From CAWCUZ01 sp963798795 (GTDB taxonomy: Bacteria; Acidobacteriota; Vicinamibacteria; Vicinamibacterales; SCN-69-37), in assembly GCA_963798795.1 (NCBI GenBank), contig CAWCUZ010000001.1:1054001-1118000 (forward strand): 64,000 nt of DNA, read 5' to 3'. The notes beneath the pieces were generated by a model that was not told the origin of the DNA, ran no database searches, and saw only the letters and a program-made list of their open reading frames with translations. Of this stretch, positions 16,477 through 28,056 are shown piece by piece (the first letter of the stretch is position 1; the number at the start of each line of letters is the position of its first letter). Both the position numbers and the translations under genes were made by a program.

Positions 16477-17502
16477 ATGCGACGACTCCGCGTCCTGGTG
16501 CTCATGCACGATTACCTCGTCCCGCCCGAGAATGTATCAGGGCACGATCTGACGACGGCCGAGTGGAAGACGGAGTACGACGTGCTCACGTGTCTGCGCG
16601 ATCGGCTGGAGCACGACGTGCAGACGCTCGGCGTGAAGGACGACCTCGGCGCGATCCGCCGGGCCGTCGAGGACTTCAAGCCGCACATCGCGTTCAACCT
16701 GCTCGAAGCGTTCCACGAGGTCGGCACGTTCGACCAGAACGTGGTGAGCTATCTCGAGCTGCTCCGGCTCCCCTACACGGGGTGCAATCCGCGCGGCATG
16801 CTGCTCGCGCGCGACAAGGCGCTCTCCAAAAAACTGCTGCACTATCATCGCATTCCCGTCCCCGAGTTCATGGTGGTCGCGCGCGGCCGCACGTCGCGGC
16901 TCAGCCGCAAGCTGCGCTTCCCCGTCATCGTCAAGTCGCTGACGCAGGAGGCGTCGATCGGCATCTCCCAGGCCTCGGTGGTCGAAGACGAGACGAAGCT
17001 CGCCGAGCGCGTGCAGTTCATCCACGAGTCGATCGGCACCGACGCGCTGGTCGAGCAGTACATCGAGGGCCGGGAGCTGTACTGCGGCCTGCTCGGCAAC
17101 GAGCGGCTGCGCGTGTTCCCGGTGTGGGAGATGACGTTCTCGCGGATGCCCGAGGGCCAGCGCCGGATCGCGACCGAGCGGGTCAAGTGGAGCGCGAAGT
17201 ACCAGGCGCGCGTCGGCGTCGAGACCGACGAGGCGGCCGACCTGCCCGAGGGCGCCAGCGCCCGCATCCAGCACCTGTCGCGCCGCGTCTACAAGGTGCT
17301 CCAGCTCAGCGGCTACGGACGCGTCGACCTGCGGCTCGACGAAGCGGGGCGCGTCTTCGTCCTCGAAGCCAATCCGAACCCGCAGATCGCGGAGGTCGAG
17401 GACTTTGCCCGGTCGGCCGACAGCGACGGCGTGTCCTATCCCGATCTCATCCAGCGCATCCTGACGATCGGCCTGCGCTGGGAGCCCGACAAGCACGGGT
17501 GA
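16477..17502 (+). CDS. ATP-grasp ligase, D-Ala-D-Ala ligase-like
   Basis: 341 residues from the ATG at 16477; a GTG at 16468 in frame is possible. The N-terminal pre-ATP-grasp domain contains AFNLLEAFHE and PYTGCNPRGMLLARDK, both typical of Ddl proteins. The ATP-grasp core has FPVIVKSLTQEAS (ATP Lys), LVEQYIEGRELY, GRVDLRLDE and the Mg2+ motif VLEANPNPQI. Compared with true Ddl, the glycine-rich substrate loop reads EASIGIS, so the substrate may be another amino acid or dipeptide. A TATGAT hexamer at 16459-16464 is a likely -10 box. It is followed after 6 bp by the DUF1223 gene. Confidence 0.82.
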   Translation: MRRLRVLVLMHDYLVPPENVSGHDLTTAEWKTEYDVLTCLRDRLEHDVQTLGVKDDLGAIRRAVEDFKPHIAFNLLEAFHEVGTFDQNVVSYLELLRLPYTGCNPRGMLLARDKALSKKLLHYHRIPVPEFMVVARGRTSRLSRKLRFPVIVKSLTQEASIGISQASVVEDETKLAERVQFIHESIGTDALVEQYIEGRELYCGLLGNERLRVFPVWEMTFSRMPEGQRRIATERVKWSAKYQARVGVETDEAADLPEGASARIQHLSRRVYKVLQLSGYGRVDLRLDEAGRVFVLEANPNPQIAEVEDFARSADSDGVSYPDLIQRILTIGLRWEPDKHG

Positions 17503-17508
17503 CACGCC

Positions 17509-18297
17509 GTGCCACCGATGACATCGCCCACAACCCTGGCGCGCCGGCTGCTGATTCCGACCGGACTCGCCCTCGCCGTGGGACTGACCCTCGCAGCGGC
17601 GCACCGCGCCGCGTCTGCCCCTGCGCCGGACCCGGCGGTGCCGGTCGTCGTGGAACTCTTCACGTCCGAGGGCTGTTCGAGCTGTCCGCCGGCCGACGCG
17701 CTGCTGACTGCCCTGGTCGACGGGAGCACGGCCGTTCTCGGCCTGAGCGAGCACGTCGACTACTGGGATCAGTTGGGGTGGAAAGACCCGTTCTCCGCGG
17801 CGCAGTTCAGCCGGCGCCAGTCAGCGTATGCGGCCGCCTCGAACTCGATCGAGGTGTACACGCCCCAAATGGTCGTCGACGGCGGCCCGGGGTTCGTGGG
17901 CAGCGATGCCGCCGCGGCGCGTGACGCCATCCGCCGCGCGGCGGCCAGCCCGAAACCGCCGATTCGCCTGACGTGGGACCCCGCCGGCAGCGACCGGCTC
18001 GAGGTGGGCGTCGATCCGGATCCGCGATCGGCCGGCGCCGACGTTCAGCTCGCCGTCACGGAAGATGGTCTGGTCTCGTCGGTCGCTCGCGGCGAGAACG
18101 CGGGCCGGCGGCTCACGCACTCGGCGGTCACGCGTCGCCTCGCCTCGATCGGCCGCGCCGGCAGGGACGGCGCCTTCCAGGCCCTGATCCCGGTGGCGGT
18201 GGACTCGTCCTGGCGCCGCGACCGTCTTCACGTCGTGGTCTTTGTCCAGCGCGCCGACCTGCGCATCGTCGCGGCCGGAACAATCGCGGTTCGCTGA
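17509..18297 (+). CDS. DUF1223 thioredoxin-like secreted protein
   Basis: 262 residues; start is GTG 17509 or ATG 17518. An N-terminal signal segment (LLIPTGLALAVGLTLAAAH) precedes the DUF1223 domain, with its hallmark ELFTSEGCSSCPPADALL near residue 50: a thioredoxin-fold CxxC embedded in SEGCSSCP. HVDYWDQLGWKDPF and YTPQMVVDG are also family blocks. It is predicted periplasmic or lipid-proximal, acting as a thiol protein of unknown role. It directly follows the ATP-grasp gene, so the two are likely co-transcribed. About 28 bp separates it from the convergent nitrilase gene. Confidence 0.88.
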   Translation: MPPMTSPTTLARRLLIPTGLALAVGLTLAAAHRAASAPAPDPAVPVVVELFTSEGCSSCPPADALLTALVDGSTAVLGLSEHVDYWDQLGWKDPFSAAQFSRRQSAYAAASNSIEVYTPQMVVDGGPGFVGSDAAAARDAIRRAAASPKPPIRLTWDPAGSDRLEVGVDPDPRSAGADVQLAVTEDGLVSSVARGENAGRRLTHSAVTRRLASIGRAGRDGAFQALIPVAVDSSWRRDRLHVVVFVQRADLRIVAAGTIAVR

Positions 18298-18325
18298 GTC
18301 CCAATCCCCAAGTCGCCTGCCCGTC

Positions 18326-19144
18326 CTACGGATTCCACGATCGATAGAGATCCGGACGCCGGTCGCGCAGCAGCACCTTCCGTGCGTGTGACCGCTCGCA
18401 GTCGGCGAGGCTCACGTCCGCGAACAGCATCGCGTCTTCGCCCCGCGGCGCGCGGGCGATCACGGCACCGTCTGGTCCGCACACGAACGACTCGCCGGCG
18501 AAGGTGAGGCGGTCCTCGGCGCCCACGCGATTGCAGAGGGCAACGAAATACCCGTTCTGGAATGCCGCCGTGCAGAGCTCGCCTTCGAACACGCCTGGCG
18601 GCCATTCATCGACCACGCCAGCCTGTGGAACGAGGACGAGATCGGCGCCGGCGAGGGCGAGCGCGCGCATGTACTCCGGGAAATGACGGTCGTAGCAGAT
18701 CGCCACGCCCACCCGGCCGACCCGCGTGTCGAACACCGGCGCCCCGAGATCGCCGGGCGCGTAGTACTGACGCTCGTGGAAGCCCGGGTACTCCGTGACA
18801 TGGACCATGCGCGTCCGGCCGAGCACGCGTCCGTCGGCGTCGATCACCGGCGAGCAGTCGTAGGTGCGTTCGCTCGCGCGCTCGAAGACGTTCAGGACGC
18901 ACACCACGCCCCGCTCCCGGGCGAACGCCGCGAACATCTCCGTCGTGGGGCCTGGCACCGGCTCGGCGAGCCGCCGCACGTCACGCCCGGCCGGGCGCTG
19001 CGGATAGAACGGGCAGAAGGCCAGCTCGGCAAAGGCCACGAGCAGGGCGCCCCGATCCGCCGCCGTGCAGGCGGCCGCCAGCCCCCGTCGCCGGTTCGCC
19101 TCGACGTCCTCGGTTGCGTGCTGCTGAATCAGCGCGATTTTCAA
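18326..19144 (-). CDS. Carbon-nitrogen hydrolase-fold protein with altered catalytic Lys
   Basis: 272 residues beginning with TTG (19144), MKIALIQQHATED once initiated. The nitrilase fold is clear: catalytic Glu in FAELAFCPF, catalytic Cys in GVAICYDRHFPEYMRALALA, and the YYAPGD block. At the Lys site, family members such as N-carbamoylputrescine amidase read YRKxH. This one reads TRMVH, so the canonical Lys position is Met. Either a neighbouring residue substitutes or the enzyme is inactive or unusual. The likely class, if active, is an amidase acting on carbamoyl or omega-amides. The gap 19145-19215 holds a degenerate 7-8 bp repeat and no gene. Confidence 0.83.
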   Translation of the reverse strand: MKIALIQQHATEDVEANRRRGLAAACTAADRGALLVAFAELAFCPFYPQRPAGRDVRRLAEPVPGPTTEMFAAFARERGVVCVLNVFERASERTYDCSPVIDADGRVLGRTRMVHVTEYPGFHERQYYAPGDLGAPVFDTRVGRVGVAICYDRHFPEYMRALALAGADLVLVPQAGVVDEWPPGVFEGELCTAAFQNGYFVALCNRVGAEDRLTFAGESFVCGPDGAVIARAPRGEDAMLFADVSLADCERSHARKVLLRDRRPDLYRSWNP

Positions 19145-19215
19145 TCTTCAGGTCTCCAGATCGCCCGATCGCCAACTCCCCGAATCCCGAATCCGGCACC
19201 CGACTCGGCCCGTCC

Positions 19216-19485
19216 TCAACCGCGACAGATTCGCTCCCACGCCGCGAGCGGCAGCGTGAGCGGCCAGTACTTCCGCCGCAACGCCACGACCGCCTCTCGA
19301 TGGTCGGCCTTCGCCACCTCACCACGACGCGCCCGGTCGCGCAGCCGGCGCAGCTCGACGCGATACAGATCGTTCACCGCGGTCCGCACGAGCGCTGGCG
19401 ACGAGGCCGGTCCCGGTGCGAACCCGAGCCGCGCCAGCGTCTCCAGAATCTCGGGAGGATACGTCCACGGCCCGGCCTCCTTCAT
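19216..19485 (-). CDS. Conserved hypothetical protein (89 aa)
   Basis: 89 residues from the ATG at 19485, which overlaps the stop of the CPBP gene (ATGA), so translation is coupled. It is soluble and helical with no signal peptide: a Pro-rich start (WTYPPEILETLARLG) then a basic helical part (VNDLYRVELRRLRDRARRGE) and HREAVVALRRKYWPLTLP. I do not recognise a Pfam family. Its coupling to a membrane protease suggests a small cytosolic partner. Confidence 0.7.
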   Translation of the reverse strand: MKEAGPWTYPPEILETLARLGFAPGPASSPALVRTAVNDLYRVELRRLRDRARRGEVAKADHREAVVALRRKYWPLTLPLAAWERICRG

Positions 19486-20243
19486 GACCGGCGCCGCGCC
19501 CGTGGCTGGCGCAGCGTGAGCAGAACGGCGAGGGCAAGCGAGGCGACGCGGGCAACGCTCACGGCATCGTTGCCGAGGGGTCCAGCCCCCGGATGCACGG
19601 CGTGCGTCCAGTCGCGGCCGCCCGTGAGCGCCCACGAGAGATTGAGGAAGGCGTGCAGACCGATGGCCGGCCAGAGGCTGTCGAAGCGAAAGACGATCCA
19701 GGCCAGCAGCACGCCCGCGATCGCGGTGGTGCCGGCCTGCCCCAGCACGACGAGCCGCACGCCGGGCGACGTGATTTCGACGTTGCCGTAGTGAGCCAGG
19801 CCGAACGCGAGGCCGCTCACGAGCATCGCGGTGAGCGGCGGCCACCGCGCCGCCCGGGTGAGCTGACGGAACAGAAGCCCGCGGAACAGGACCTCCTCGG
19901 CGAACGGCCCCAGCAGAACCGACCCGACGAGGTCGGTCCACCCGAGCGGCACGCGGCCGACAGCCGGCAGAATCGCCAGAATCGGGACCGACGCGAGCAG
20001 GCCGAAGGCATACCCGCCGAGCGCGCCGCGCCAGAGCCCCAGCTCGCGGAGGGCGCCGCCGAACGATCCGCCGTGGATCCACCAGGCGGCGAACACGCCG
20101 GGGACCACCCACAGCAGGATTTTCGCGACGCCTTCGCCCGCCTGCGCGCCGGGCATCAGGTCGAACCGGCCGGCCCAGCGGAATGCGCCATAGCCGATGG
20201 CGGCGCACCCGACGCTGATGAGGGCCGCACGCGACGTCATCAT
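19482..20243 (-). CDS. CPBP family intramembrane glutamic protease
   Basis: 253 residues from the ATG at 20243; a GTG at 20255 would add four residues. Six to eight hydrophobic helices. The abortive-infection/CPBP motifs are GPFAEEVLFRG (EExxxR, catalytic Glu pair), FGLAHYGN (FxxxH) and GLHAFLNLS (HxxxN). These proteins relate to the Rce1 CAAX protease and to bacteriocin-immunity proteins. The substrate here is unknown. It is followed by the coupled 89-residue gene. The 20244-20319 gap shows nothing notable. Confidence 0.87.
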   Translation of the reverse strand: MMTSRAALISVGCAAIGYGAFRWAGRFDLMPGAQAGEGVAKILLWVVPGVFAAWWIHGGSFGGALRELGLWRGALGGYAFGLLASVPILAILPAVGRVPLGWTDLVGSVLLGPFAEEVLFRGLLFRQLTRAARWPPLTAMLVSGLAFGLAHYGNVEITSPGVRLVVLGQAGTTAIAGVLLAWIVFRFDSLWPAIGLHAFLNLSWALTGGRDWTHAVHPGAGPLGNDAVSVARVASLALAVLLTLRQPRARRRS

Positions 20244-20319
20244 CCGATTCGACACCGCAGGCCGGCCGCCGGACGCGGCGGCCAGCGCCCGGGAAAGAGG
20301 GGCGCGCCCAACGGCCCTG

Positions 20320-21217
20320 CTAGGCTGTGGCCCGATGCGCGAGCAGGGCGCGCGTGACGAAGATCGTGGCGTACCGGCGGCGCCAGTCGCCCGTCGCCGC
20401 GAAGGGCTCCAGGCCGTAGTAGGTCCACGGCCATCCCTGGCAGACCCCCCTGGCGTCCTCGTAGATCTCCCGGATCATCGTGTCGAGCGGCTCGAGGCCT
20501 TCCGCACGCGTCAATCGGGCGCGCAGCCCGAGATCCAGGCCGTCGGCGAACAGCACGCCGCGCGGCCGGAGCAGCCGGCAGGCGTTGCGGAACCCGCGCG
20601 CCGCCCGATCGGCCTGGTAGTTCAACAGGACGTTCTGCAGAAACAGCACGTCCGCGCCCGCCACCGCCAGCGGCAATCGCGGGTCGAACACGTCGGCTCG
20701 AGCGAACGCCACGCGGGCGCGGACCTCGGGCCGGACGCTCGCGACGGCGCCCTGGCGGACGAGCAGCGCTTCGGCCCACGCGGCGGGCACTCGATCGAGG
20801 CCCTCCAGTTCGCTCGGGACGTACACGCCGCGGCGCGCCTGCGCGAGAACCTCGGGATCGAAATCGTACGCGCGCACCATGAAATCGAGACCGGGACGCC
20901 GTTGCAGCAGTCGCGCGGCGATCGAGGACGGTTCGGCACCAACCGAACAGCCGAGGCACACGATTTCGAGCCGCGGCCCGCCGCCGCCGGGTCGAAGCCG
21001 ATCCACGACCTCGCCGGTCAGGACGTCGAATTGGTGTGGAACCCGGAAGAACCGCGTGAACGTCTGGTGCCCGCGCGGATGCGTCCGCACCACCCACGCA
21101 TGGCGGAGCCGGCCTGTACGAGCGGCTGCTGAACACCCGCGGAACGCCCGGGACCCGTTTCAGGAGCGGAACGACCGCCGACCCGATCCGGTCGATGAGC
21201 CTGGGGAGCCACACCAT
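20320..21217 (-). CDS. CheR-type protein methyltransferase, one frameshift
   Basis: The N-terminus (MVWLPRLIDRIGSAVVPLLK, from ATG 21217) and the body lie in different frames. They join near 21105-21118, giving ...SRSYR then LRHAWVVRTHPRGHQTFTRF. The corrected protein is about 298 residues. The body is the CheR catalytic domain: FTRFFRVPHQFD, the SAM loop CLGCSVGAEPSSIA, an Asp block MVRAYDFDPE and FLQNVLLNYQ. CheR methylates chemoreceptor glutamates with S-adenosylmethionine. No CheB, receptor or other chemotaxis gene is near, and the usual N-terminal four-helix domain is short. It may act on another target. Confidence 0.75.
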
Positions 21218-21261
21218 CTTCAGACCGCGAGGAACCTGAGGTCACGTCGAACCAGAACGGC

Positions 21262-21316
21262 GCACGGCGCCGATCGAGCCCCGGGGCTCCAGGTCCCCGG
21301 GCTCACGGCGCCGTGC
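21262..21316. repeat. 55-nt nested hairpin between the M14 and CheR-like genes
   Basis: Outer arms GCACGGCGCCG (21262-21272) and CGGCGCCGTGC (21306-21316) are perfect complements. Inside, GAGCCCCGGGG faces CCCCGGGCTC. It lies 24 bp past the stop of the leftward M14 gene and 45 bp before the CheR-like start, with no T-tract. It could stop or attenuate readthrough. Confidence 0.6.
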
Positions 21317-21339
21317 CATGCTTCCGCCGCGGAGGTCGC

Positions 21340-24300
21340 CTACTGGCCGGCGCCGACTTTCATCCCCGGCGCCACCGACAGGTACAGCGCGTTGAAGAAC
21401 AGCTTGAAGTCGGCGTGCGGCTGCGCGCGGTTCGTCAGCTCGTTGCCGAACAGGAAGACGTGGCCCTTCCCGACGTCGGACGCCACGATCTCGATGCCCT
21501 TGTCCATCACACCCTGGCCCCAGGCCCAGCCGCTGCGCAGCGGCGCATCACTCGCGAACCAGCCCACTGCATGGGTCGGCGGCGCGCCCGGCTCCGGGTT
21601 GGGCGACAGGTCCCACATCACGTTGTTGTTGTAGAAGACGTCCACGGCATTGCCGTAGCCGTGCGCCAGCGGGTTCTTCGGATCGACGCGCCAGCTCGAA
21701 CACCGAGCTGGGCGCGTAGAACGCCGTGCGCGAACCAGTCTCGTGCCGCACGAGCGGCAGCTTGAACAGCGAGACGGCGGAGTCGGCGGCATTCCCGATC
21801 ACGACGAGCGTGCCCCCGTCCTGCACGAACTGCTGCAGCGCAGCGAGGCCGTCGGCATCGATGCTGCCCTGGCGCTGCTCGTAGATGTCCGGCATCGGCT
21901 GGAACGGCCGGGGACGCGTGTCCCCCGGCGGGGCCGGCGCATTCTGGTCCCCGCCCCGGCCGCCGCCACGCGCACCCGCACCGCCTCCCTGTGCGGCGGG
22001 CGCCGCGCCGCGGCCTCCGCGGCCCGCGGCCGCCGCACCGCCACCGCCACCGCCACCGCGGCCCCCGCCGCGTCCGCCGCGCCCGCCGCCGCCCAGCGCG
22101 ACGTTGTTGAACACGATCACGTCGAACTTGGCGTGGAGGTTGCCGGCGTTGATGTCGGGTCCGTAGATGTCGTTGGCGCTGCCGTCAATCGCCCCGTCCG
22201 TGTATGGAAATTCGAAGTCCTTGAAGATCAGCCGCGTCCAGCCGACCGGCATCGATCCGCCGGCGCTGTCGACCAGTCCGATCCGCAGCTTGTGCAGGTG
22301 CGTCATCGGGCCCACCGGCGCCGAGGCGGCCGACTGGAAGCTGACCCCCAGGTCCGCGGCAGCCTTCTGCAGGATCGGCAGCGTCGTGCTCCGGGCGGCC
22401 ACGTAGAACGTGCCGGCGCCGAGCGGCCCGGTCGCGAGCCAGGACACGTCTTCCCCGGCCGCGAGCAGACGATTGATCGCGACGAAGCTGTAGGTGTTCT
22501 CGTGGCTGAAGTAGTACCCGGCTGGCGCCGAGGCCGTCTTGATGCTGCCGGCCGGCACCTTGGCGAACCCGTCGATCTTCTGCGAACGGCCCGTCGAACC
22601 CGTCGAGAATCCGGTCGAACTTCACGCCCATCTGGTACGCGAGCGTCCAGCCGGCGTCGTCGTAGGGCGCGATCGGGTTGCCGTTGTTGTCGAAGTCGTC
22701 CGGGTAGTCCTGCGGCTCGAACATGTCGAGCACGTGCGGCCGGAACGCCTGCGCCGTCTTGACGACCAGCGACTCGGCCGGGTACGCCTTGCCGTTCACG
22801 GTGAACGGTGCGGTCGCGCGCAGCACGCTGACGCCCGACTTGATGAGGGCGTTCACGAAATCCACTGCATTGTGCGAAGTCCGGCTGGTCGGACGGCATG
22901 ATGTAGCCGCGCGGGTCGCGCAGCGCTTTGGCCGTCAGCGCGTCGTAGAGCGCCATGTCGCCGCCCCGGCCGCCGAAGCCCCCGCCGCCGCGTCCGCCGC
23001 CGCCTCCCGCACCGCGTCCGGCGTTCGGCAGCGCCGACTGGCCGCCGGCGATTTGCTCGCACACCGCCGGGTTGTCCTTGTGGACGTCCGCGCAGACGCG
23101 CGCTGCCTTGTGCGGCGTGAACGTCCAGTGATCCTCGCTGCCCCACTGAATCTCGTCGCGCCCCATCTGATAGATCCGGTAGAGCAGGCTCTCGCGGTAC
23201 CGCGAGGCAAAGTCGAGCACCGCGCGGTTGGCCGTGATCGAGTAGTCCACCGACTGCCGGAAATGCCAGACCTGCTGCGGCTGGATCGGCCACCACCAGC
23301 TCGCCTCCGGCACGGCGAAACGCGGCGTGAACGGAATCTCGCTGGGATTCGGTCCGCCGACCGTTTCGGTCAGGATGCCAATCTGGTTGTGGAAGTACGC
23401 CGTCGTGCGGAACCCGCCGTTCCACCAGGTCGAGTACGGCTGTCCCTTGCGGTTGACGACGCCCGGCTTGCCCTCCTCGATGAAGCGGGCCGCCATCACG
23501 GCGCCGATCAAATCGATATCGGCCGGGATCTCCGGGTGGAAGTAGTAGTTGAACGGATCACGGAACGGCGGTGCGAACATCACCGAGCCGGCCGGCCCGG
23601 ACTGGTGATGGTTGTACATGATCTGCGGGATACCACTCGCGATACATCACGCGGCTGACGTTGGTCGTCTCCGGCAGCGCATTCATGAACGAATCGCGGT
23701 TGTCGTCGTGGCCGGCGTAGTGGTTCCAGAGCACGCGGCGGGTTCGTGCTGCCGTGCTGCATGTACCAGTCGGCCACCAGGTCCATGCCGTCCGGATTCG
23801 CCGGCGTGCACAGCAGGATCACGTCGTCGAGGAACCGCTGCGTTTCCGCGTCGGTGCGGGACACCATCTGGTAGACCATCTCGAGCAGCTGCTGCGCGCC
23901 CAGCGTCTCCGTGGCGTGCAGCCCGCCGTCGATCCAGACCACCGCCTTGCCCTCGCTGGCGAGCGCGTGCGCCTGATCGTCGGTCAGCCCCTCGGCGTGC
24001 GACAGCGGGCCGAGATCTGCCTGGTAGCGATCGATGTTCCGCGTAATTCTCGGGCGACGTGATGATGGCCATCAGGTGCGGCCGGCCCTTCCGCCGTTTT
24101 GCCGATCTCGACGACGTGAATCCGCGGCGAGTCCTGTTCGAGCTTGTGCCAGTACGCGATGAGCTGCTGATAGTCGGCGAGGAAATAGTCGTCGCCGAGA
24201 TTGTGGCCCCATACGTCCTTGGGCGAGGTCACGCGGCCCGCCTGGGCCGGCGCGGGCGCGGCCACCGGGGCGCGCATGACCGCTCCGGGCTCGTTCCCGG

Positions 24301-24367
24301 CCACCAGGCCCGCGCCACTCAGCCCGACGACCACCAACCCGACCAGGATCCACTGATACTTGCGCAT
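21340..24367 (-). pseudogene. Large secreted M14 zinc carboxypeptidase, at least six frameshifts
   Basis: The start is ATG 24367, with a signal peptide (WILVGLVVVGLSGAGLVAG) and CGGAGGG upstream. M14 carboxypeptidase blocks follow in changing frames: GGLHATETLGAQQ (zinc His/Glu, near 23930), MYNHHQSGP (zinc His, near 23600) and GILTETVGGP (catalytic Glu, near 23360). The reading frame shifts near 24088, 24045, 23745, 23630, 22860, 22560 and 21690, each by one base. For example GAAGGGCCGG should lose a G to restore EGRPHLMAIITS. The corrected length would be about 1,000 residues, with two Gly/Arg-rich inserts (near 23000 and 22050) and a C-terminal domain. Every conserved block is intact, so sequence error is likelier than true loss. 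Confidence 0.8.
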
Positions 24368-24406
24368 TGCTCTGCCCTCCGAGGTGGCTAACGATAGCAC
24401 GGCGCG

Positions 24407-26078
<1,672 letters not shown>

Positions 26079-26082
<4 letters not shown>

Positions 26083-27934
26083 TCGACCCTGAATCCGCCC
26101 GGCGTCCGGCTGCGCGGCACCTCCGGTACGGGCACCTCCGGCGTGAAGTCCTCGCCGGGATTGATGAAGCGGTTGCGCTCGAAGTTGTACTGCTTCTCGT
26201 AGAGCTGGCGATACCGGCCGTCCTGGGCGAGCAGCTCCTCGTGCGTCCCCCGCTCCACGATCTCTCCGCCTTCGACGACGAGAATCTGATCCGCGCTGCG
26301 AATCGTCGACAGCCGGTGCGCGATGACGAAGGTCGTCCTCCCGCGCCGCAGCGACCGCAGGCCGTCCTGAATCATCATCTCGCTCTCGCTGTCGAGGCTC
26401 GACGTCGCCTCGTCGAGCAGGAGGATGCGCGGATTCGCCAGCATCGGCGCGCGCAATCGCCACGCGCTGCCGCTGGCCGCCCGAGAGCCGGACGCCGCGC
26501 TCGCCGACCGTCGTGTCGTACCCCTGCTCGAACCGGGTGATGAACTCGTCCGCGTGCGCGATCCGGCTCACCCGCTCGATGTCGTCGGGCGCGGCCCCCG
26601 GCCGCCCGTAGGCGATGTTCTCCGCGATCGTCCCGTCGAACAGAAAATTGTCCTGCAGGACCACGCCCAGCTGGCGACGGTAGTCGGCCAGCCGGAGCGA
26701 CGCCAGGTCGCGGCCGTCGACGCGCACCGTGCCCTGCGTCGGGCGGTTGAAGGCCATGACCAGGCTGATCAGCGTGCTCTTGCCCGATCCCGACGACCCG
26801 ACGAGCGCCGTCGTCGTGCCGGCGGGCGCCCGGAAACTGACGTCCTTGAGCACCGGAACGCCCGGGCTTGTACTCGAACCAGACGTGCTCGAACTCGATG
26901 TTGCCCTCGATGTCGGCGACGGCCTGCTTGGCAAGGTCGTCGGCGTCCTCCCGGCGCCGTGCTCAGCAGTTCGTGGATGCGGTCGAGCCCGGCGAACGCC
27001 TCCGTGATCTGCGTCCCGATCGACGCAATCTGCACGATCGGCATCGCCGTCAGCCCGGTGAAGATCACGTACTGCGCCAGCTCGCCCGAGGTCATCGTGC
27101 CGCCGGCGATCGCGCGGCCGCCCACGATGATGATCACCACGCCGATGGCGCCGACCACGACGCTCGAGAACGACGAAAGCGCCGAGACGCCGGTCATCGA
27201 TTTGGCGACATTGCGCAGCAGCTTGTGCGCGCCTTTCGTGAACACGAGGTCCTCGCGCCGCTCCGCCGTGTAGATCTTCACGACGCGCACGCCGCCGAGC
27301 GCCTGGTTGAGGCGCCCGGTGAGGTCGGCCGTGATCTTGCCGCGGTCGCGGAACAGCGGCCGCAAGGTCTTGAACGCGTAGCCCATGCCGCCGCCGAACG
27401 CCGCCAGGACGACGAGTACGGTCAGGGTGAGATGCCAGTCGATGACGAACAGCCACACGATCGCCACGCCGCCGTGACCACACTGCCGGTCAGCTGCACG
27501 AGGCCCGTGCCCACCAGGTTGCGAATGCCCTCGGCATCGTTCATCACGCGGGAGATGAGCACGCCCGTCTGGGTGCTGTCGAAGTAGCGGACCGGCAGCC
27601 GCATGACGTGCGCTTCGACCCGGCGGCGCATGTCGGTGATCGCCCGCTGGGCGGCCACGCCGAGGATCTGCGAGTTGCCGAAGGCCGTGACCGCCTGCAC
27701 GACCGTGGCGCCGATCCCGGCCCAGGCGAGCTTCGGCAGGATCGACAGATCCCCGCGCACGACCACGTCGTCGACGAAGTACTTCGACAGCGCCGGCAGC
27801 ACCAGACCCGACGCGCGGTTGACGAGCATCAGGGTCAGGCCGAGCCCGAGCCGCCAGCGATGGCGCCAGACGAGCTGGCGCGCCTCCGCCCAGGCCGACG
27901 ACCAGCGGACCCGGGGCTTGCGGGGTCCGTTCAT
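26079..27934 (-). pseudogene. ABC transporter permease/ATPase (MsbA-like), about four frameshifts
   Basis: ATG 27934 (an upstream GTG-type start is possible). The transmembrane domain (LGLGLTLMLVNRASGLVLPALSKY, MRLPVRYFDSTQTGVLISRV) shifts frame near 27475, 26955 and 26870, and the ATPase domain shifts near 26452. The joined ATPase shows Walker A GSSGSGKST, VVLQDNFLFDGTI (Q-loop), LSGGQRQRVAIAR, LLLDEATSSLDSESE and the switch His in VIAHRLST. The corrected length is about 619 residues, a half-transporter that dimerises in the inner membrane. The best guess is an exporter of lipid or drug, like MsbA/LmrA. Adjacency to ettA (4-bp overlap) indicates an operon. Confidence 0.85.
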
Positions 27935-28056
27935 ACCGCGACGGAGGGGCAATGCCGGGGGCGACGACAGCGTGACCAACCCATCAAGGATACACGCGGC
28001 GCGCCGGCGCCTCCACGACCCGTTCGGGCAGTCTATGATCGGTCTCGGACCGCGCC

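Noticed and set aside
21340..24367. Programmed frameshifting in the M14 gene
   Set aside because: Shifts occur in both directions at many sites without slippery heptamers, unlike programmed events.
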